Of a stretch of DNA of 64,000 nt, positions 60,585 to 64,000 are shown piece after piece. Both the position numbers and the translations under genes were made by a program. Location: contig NZ_JACHBW010000020.1 of NCBI RefSeq assembly GCF_014200455.1, positions 87,850 through 151,849 on the forward strand, given 5' to 3'. The first letter of the stretch is position 1; each line of letters begins with the position of its first letter. The notes beneath the pieces were generated by a model that was given only the letters and a program-made list of their open reading frames with translations, had not been told where the DNA came from and did no database searches. This DNA comes from Paraburkholderia bannensis (lineage in GTDB: Bacteria > Pseudomonadota > Gammaproteobacteria > Burkholderiales > Burkholderiaceae).

Positions 60585-61331
60585 TCAGGAGGCGGCGCGA
60601 GGGGTTTCGAGCGACGTCAGCTTGCGCGCGGGTGCGCTGGGCGCGGCGCGCAGATGGCGCGACAGGCGCTTTTCCAGCAGGCCAATCAGTCGAACGATGA
60701 TGAAGTTGAGCGCGAGATAGATCAGCGCCGCGCAGGTGAACACCTCAGTCGTGCGATAGGTTTGCTGAATGATCTGCTGGGCCACGCCGGTGACTTCCCA
60801 GACCGTCACGAGACTCGCGAGCGCGGTGGATTTCACCAGCAGCACGGCTTCGGTCGAGTAGGCGGGCAAGCATTGGCGCAAGGCGATGGGGCCAATCACG
60901 CGGCGCAGCAGCGAAAAGCCCGAGAGACCGATCGAATAACCCGCTTCGATCTGGCCAACGGGCACGGCCATGAGGCCGCCGCGAATGATTTCCGCCGTGT
61001 AGCCCGCCGTGCACAGCGCGAGCGACAGCACGGCGCACACATAGGGTTCGCGCAGCACGGGCCACAGAAAGCTCTCGCGAATCACGCCGAACTGGCCCAG
61101 CCCGTAATAGACGAGAAACATCTGGATCAGCAGCGGCGAGCCCCGAAACACCAGAATATAGGCGCGCGCGAAGCGGTTGGGCAGCCAGTGCGGCGAGACG
61201 CGCATGGCCACGATCACGAGCGAGAGCAGACCGCCCAGCACCAGGGAGGCGAAGAACAGTCCAAGCGTGGTCGGCACCGCTGCGATCAACTGGCGCAGCG
61301 TGTCGAGCAGGAAGTCGATATCGAGATGCAT
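60585..61331 (-). CDS. Polar amino-acid ABC transporter permease (HisM-like)
   Basis: The permease has 248 residues and five helices. The EAA-type loop reads AGYTAEIIRGGLMAVPVGQIEAGYSIGLSGFSLLRRVIGPIALRQCLPAY and the N-terminal segment FRGSPLLIQMFLVYYGLGQFG matches HisM/ArtM types. The ATG at 61331 leaves a 19-base gap to the other permease gene; the frame extends 20 codons further upstream into it. Confidence 0.92.
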   Translation of the reverse strand: MHLDIDFLLDTLRQLIAAVPTTLGLFFASLVLGGLLSLVIVAMRVSPHWLPNRFARAYILVFRGSPLLIQMFLVYYGLGQFGVIRESFLWPVLREPYVCAVLSLALCTAGYTAEIIRGGLMAVPVGQIEAGYSIGLSGFSLLRRVIGPIALRQCLPAYSTEAVLLVKSTALASLVTVWEVTGVAQQIIQQTYRTTEVFTCAALIYLALNFIIVRLIGLLEKRLSRHLRAAPSAPARKLTSLETPRAAS

Positions 61332-61350
61332 GTCGGGTTCCGCTTCAGGT

Positions 61351-62073
61351 TCAGTTACGCGCGAAATTGCGCTTGAAGGAGCGGCCCACATACGCTTCCG
61401 CGCGGCCGAAAATGCGGTTCGACACGCCCGTCATCGCCAGATACAGCGCGCCGCCCGCGACGAAGAACAGAAAGTACTGATGCGTCGAACCTGCAGCCAC
61501 CTGACTTGCGCGCAGCAATTCGGCCAGACCCGTCACGGAAATCAGTGCGGAGTCCTTGAGACTCAGTTGCCACACGTTGCCGATACCCGGCAGTGCGAAG
61601 CGAAATACCTGCGGAATCAGGATACGTCGCGCCATGGTCAGCGTCGGCATGCCGATCGCACGCGCGGCTTCGAGTTCGCCACGCGACACCGCCAGCACCG
61701 CGGCGCGATAGACCTCGGCCTGATACGCGCCCGAAATCATGCCCACGGCAACCGCGCCAATCGCGAACGGCGGCACACCGACGAAGCCGTCCGCGCCGAA
61801 CAGTTGACCGATGCTGGTCACGAGCGCCGATCCGCCGAAGTAGAACAGATAGATGACGAGCAGCTCGGGCACGCCGCGAAACACGGTGGTATAGCAATCG
61901 CCGATGATGCGCAGCACGCGAAAGCGGGAGAGCTTGGCTGCGGCGATCAGGCCGCCGAACACCGCCCCCAGCGCGAGCGCCGCGATGGTGAGCACGACTG
62001 TCATGAGTGCGCCGAGCAGCAGCACGCCGCCCCAGCCCTCGGCGCCAAAGCCGAGCATTTCGATCACTGACAT
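61351..62073 (-). CDS. Polar amino-acid ABC transporter permease (HisQ-like)
   Basis: The permease has 240 residues and five helices, with FRGVPELLVIYLFYFGGSAL and the EAA loop GAYQAEVYRAAVLAVSRGELEAARAIGMPTLTMARRILIPQVFRFALPGIGN. It pairs with the HisM-like permease downstream; together they form the membrane channel of the importer. It starts 79 bases behind the binding-protein gene. Confidence 0.92.
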   Translation of the reverse strand: MSVIEMLGFGAEGWGGVLLLGALMTVVLTIAALALGAVFGGLIAAAKLSRFRVLRIIGDCYTTVFRGVPELLVIYLFYFGGSALVTSIGQLFGADGFVGVPPFAIGAVAVGMISGAYQAEVYRAAVLAVSRGELEAARAIGMPTLTMARRILIPQVFRFALPGIGNVWQLSLKDSALISVTGLAELLRASQVAAGSTHQYFLFFVAGGALYLAMTGVSNRIFGRAEAYVGRSFKRNFARN

Positions 62074-62152
62074 GATGACTACCTCGAACGAACAAGCGGG
62101 ATCAGGCGCGGGAGGCCGCGGGCTTCAGGCCTCCCGGAGCACAGCCAGGGAT

Positions 62153-63013
62153 TCAAGGCGTGACGTCGGTCTTGAACCACTTGAGCGCGAGCTTCTTGAC
62201 GGTGCCGTCGGCCTGCGCGGCGGCGATGGCGGTGTCGAATTTCGCCTTCAAGTCGGTGTCCTGCTTGCGGAAGGCGAGACCTTCGCCGGGGCCCCAGACC
62301 GGACCGGCGATCTGCGGGCCGGCCATGACGATGCTGCTCGAATCCGGCTTGCCGGTCATGGCGGCGTAGTAGGTGACATCGTCGAACGAGGCGTCGATGC
62401 GGCCATTGGCCAGATCGAGATCGCGCTCGGGCGAGCTTTTGTAGACGCGGATCGAAGCGACGTCCTTGAAGTTGTCGTTCACGAAACGCGTGTAGATCGT
62501 GCCCGACTGCAGGCCGATGGTCTTGCCCTTGAGCGCCTTGCGCAGGCCGTCGATGGCGGGCAGGTTGCTGCGCGCGTCGTTATCGAGCTTCACCTGGCTC
62601 GCATTCGTGCCTGCCTTCGGCAGGATTTTGGTGTCCGATACGGCGAAGGTGGCAGGCGTAGCCGCATAAGGCTTCGAGAACGCAAGAATCTTTTCGCGGT
62701 CGGGCGTGATCGAGATCGCATCCATCAGGACATCGAACTTACCGGCCTGGAGACCCGGAATCATGCCGTCCCAGTCCTGGGTGACCAGATTGCATTGCAG
62801 TTGCGCGCGAGCGCAGAGATTGGCGACGAGTTCCGGTTCGAAGCCGCCGAGCTTGCCGCCCGGCAGCGTCAGGTTCCACGGCGCGTAGCTGCCGTCGAGC
62901 GCGATCGTCACCGTCTTCCATTCCTTCGCGCTGGCGTTGCCGCCTGCCAGCAGCGCCGCGCCGAAGGCGGCTCCGATCAGGGCCTTGAACAGTCTGGTGC
63001 ACTTCACCTGCAT
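62153..63013 (-). CDS. Polar amino-acid periplasmic binding protein (HisJ/LAO-like)
   Basis: This 286-residue protein has a signal peptide ending AGGNASA. The mature protein begins KEWKTVTIALDGSYAPWNLTLPGGKLGGFEPELVANLCARAQL, followed by QDWDGMIPGLQAGKFDVLMDAISITPDREKILAFSKPYAATPATF and ANGRIDASFDDVTYYA, all diagnostic of family-3 binding proteins for basic amino acids. The ATG at 63013 follows AAGGAG by 7 bases; the frame runs further upstream with no sense. It is the first gene of the HutC-linked operon. Confidence 0.92.
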   Translation of the reverse strand: MQVKCTRLFKALIGAAFGAALLAGGNASAKEWKTVTIALDGSYAPWNLTLPGGKLGGFEPELVANLCARAQLQCNLVTQDWDGMIPGLQAGKFDVLMDAISITPDREKILAFSKPYAATPATFAVSDTKILPKAGTNASQVKLDNDARSNLPAIDGLRKALKGKTIGLQSGTIYTRFVNDNFKDVASIRVYKSSPERDLDLANGRIDASFDDVTYYAAMTGKPDSSSIVMAGPQIAGPVWGPGEGLAFRKQDTDLKAKFDTAIAAAQADGTVKKLALKWFKTDVTP

Positions 63014-63076
63014 GTCGCCACTCCTTGTAGTCGAGCTAACCGTGATGAGGCGGGCGCACCGTGTGGCCCGTCCGTG

Positions 63077-63088
63077 TTGTCTAGACAA
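63077..63088. promoter_or_regulatory. HutC-type operator
   Basis: TTGTCTAGACAA is a perfect 12-bp palindrome, a dyad of the TGTCTAGACA shape seen in HutC/GntR sites. It lies 64 bases before the binding-protein start. A second, weaker copy, ACTAGACGAC, stands at 63271-63280. The remainder of 63014-63471 has no supported gene. Confidence 0.65.
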
Positions 63089-63471
63089 GATTGAGGCAAC
63101 AAAATGCAGGACGCAAGTGCTTTTCAATAAAAACGGGGCGATCCAGGGAATGCCCTGGGAATCCTTGGCATATGCACCGGAAGTGCGCATTCCGACGACG
63201 AATAGGGTGTCGTTCCGGGGAATTGAAGCCCGTCGAACTCGCATAAGAAGTCCGAAAGCATCTTGAGTTAACTAGACGACTTATTGTTCATCACGCCTCG
63301 CGAACCCAGCCGCGACAGGGTGATGTCATCGCGAGGTCATGCAGGAAAGCCATCGTTTCGCCGAGACTCACCGCAACTCAGCGCAACGCACCGACACTCA
63401 CCCTGCAAAACCTGCAGCGCGGCGCGCAGGCGCACGCTTGCTCGCGCTGTCCAGTCACGAGGCGATTCGAC

Positions 63472-63945
63472 ATGACGAAGAAGAATATTCCCGAGGCACC
63501 GTTCACCGACACTGCCAGCGGCGTTTCCCGCCGCGGCTTTCTGAAGCTCGCAGGCGCCTCCGGGTTTGCAGGCGCGGCAGGTGCAGCCGCGGCGCTTGGC
63601 GGGGTCGCCAAAGCCGATACGACCACGCCCGACGGCACGCCAGAACAGATCCACCTCACCTGGGGCGCGGACCCGACGAATGAAGTGGTGGTGTCGTGGG
63701 CCTCGCTTGCGGCCGCCACGCACGCGCGCGTGACGTATTCGTCCGAGCGTGGCCGCCGCGAGCGCGTCGATGCAATCCAGCGCACCTACACGGACGGTCT
63801 GACGGGCGTGGTGGTGTTCACCTACCACGCGCGCCTGAGCGGCCTGCACGCGGACACGACCTATCGCTACGAAGTCACCGCCGATAACGACAGCCACGCC
63901 GGCAACCTGAACCGCCCCGGGAATCGTGGAGGCTGGTTGGTTTAA
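63472..63945 (+). pseudogene. Purple-acid-phosphatase-like gene, cut after the first domain
   Basis: The frame encodes 157 residues with a twin-arginine signal (SRRGFLKLAGASGFAG) and the N-terminal fibronectin-like domain of purple acid phosphatases (QIHLTWGADPTNEVVVSWASL, HARLSGLHADTTYRYEVTADNDSHA). The metal-binding phosphatase domain that should follow is missing. After about 63905 the frame reads a foreign-looking tail (NLNRPGNRGGWLV) and stops. The sequence beyond is less GC-rich. This looks like a gene broken by an insertion or deletion whose far side lies outside the window. Confidence 0.7.
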
Positions 63946-64000
63946 GTTAATGCCGGTTCAGCGGCAACCGTTTCAAGTTGCCGATAGTAGTTTGCCTCAG
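63905..64000. other. Possible insertion-sequence edge at the window end
   Basis: From about 63905 to the right edge the base composition changes, coding similarity stops and a short hairpin, CGGCAAC with GTTGCCG (63962-63968 with 63977-63983), appears. This could be the terminal region of an insertion sequence. I cannot name the family; the window ends before any transposase. Confidence 0.35.

Overview
The window is high-GC, densely packed DNA from a Gram-negative beta-proteobacterium, most probably Burkholderiaceae of the Paraburkholderia/Caballeronia/Burkholderia type. The evidence is the classic Burkholderia OmpC-type porin, a DUF4148-like small secreted protein, several GntR/LysR/IclR regulators, a FecI/FecR/TonB-receptor iron module, and the extreme third-position GC with long antisense shadow frames. 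It looks chromosomal and mostly of steady composition. There are no rRNA genes, tRNA genes or CRISPR arrays. The only sign of a mobile element is an abrupt break in a gene at the right-hand edge.

Layout. 0-3.2 kb: the tail of an unknown gene, a parvulin isomerase, and an isochorismatase-like hydrolase divergent from an IclR regulator. The region between the last two holds a threonine-rich, apparently leaderless leader peptide followed by a terminator hairpin, which resembles an amino-acid attenuator. 3.3-11.1 kb: a membrane MHYT-GGDEF-EAL protein, a secreted alpha/beta hydrolase, a second isochorismatase-like hydrolase, an acyl-CoA dehydrogenase and an orphan UgpB-like binding protein. 11.3-20.4 kb: a partial type II secretion set (gspI, gspJ, gspK and, apart, gspD) grouped with a di-haem cytochrome c peroxidase, a secreted phosphoesterase lipoprotein and small exported proteins. 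20.8-25.1 kb: a porin, a yybP-ykoY (Mn2+) riboswitch in front of a cation/Ca2+-exchanger-family protein, and a chemoreceptor. 25.1-27.4 kb: a decayed sensor kinase, an MFS exporter and a RidA protein.

27.5-32.7 kb: the glycerol regulon glpR-glpD-glpK-glpF, all on the minus strand, with clustered GlpR-like half sites between glpR and glpD. 33.1-37.8 kb: a periplasmic binding protein, an MFS carboxylate transporter and a TctD/TctE-like two-component system, probably one uptake and sensing unit. 37.9-44 kb: an acidic Ser/Asp-rich protein, an orphan response regulator, an MFS carrier whose stop codon overlaps the start of a 42-residue membrane peptide, a LysR regulator and two alpha/beta hydrolases. 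44-48.4 kb: Fur box, fecI-like, fecR-like and TonB-receptor genes. 48.7-57.2 kb: a small unknown protein, a LysR regulator, an unusual response regulator whose phospho-acceptor Asp is Glu, and an RND efflux operon in the order pump-adaptor-outer membrane channel.

57.3-63.1 kb: a minus-strand amino-acid catabolic operon made of a binding protein, two permeases, an ATPase, an aromatic amino-acid lyase homologue and a HutC-type regulator, with a perfect HutC-like palindrome in front. The lyase lacks the Ala-Ser-Gly triad that forms the MIO cofactor of every characterised histidine or phenylalanine ammonia-lyase. It is the most promising candidate here for undescribed biochemistry. The window ends in a Tat-exported purple-acid-phosphatase-like gene that is cut off after its first domain.
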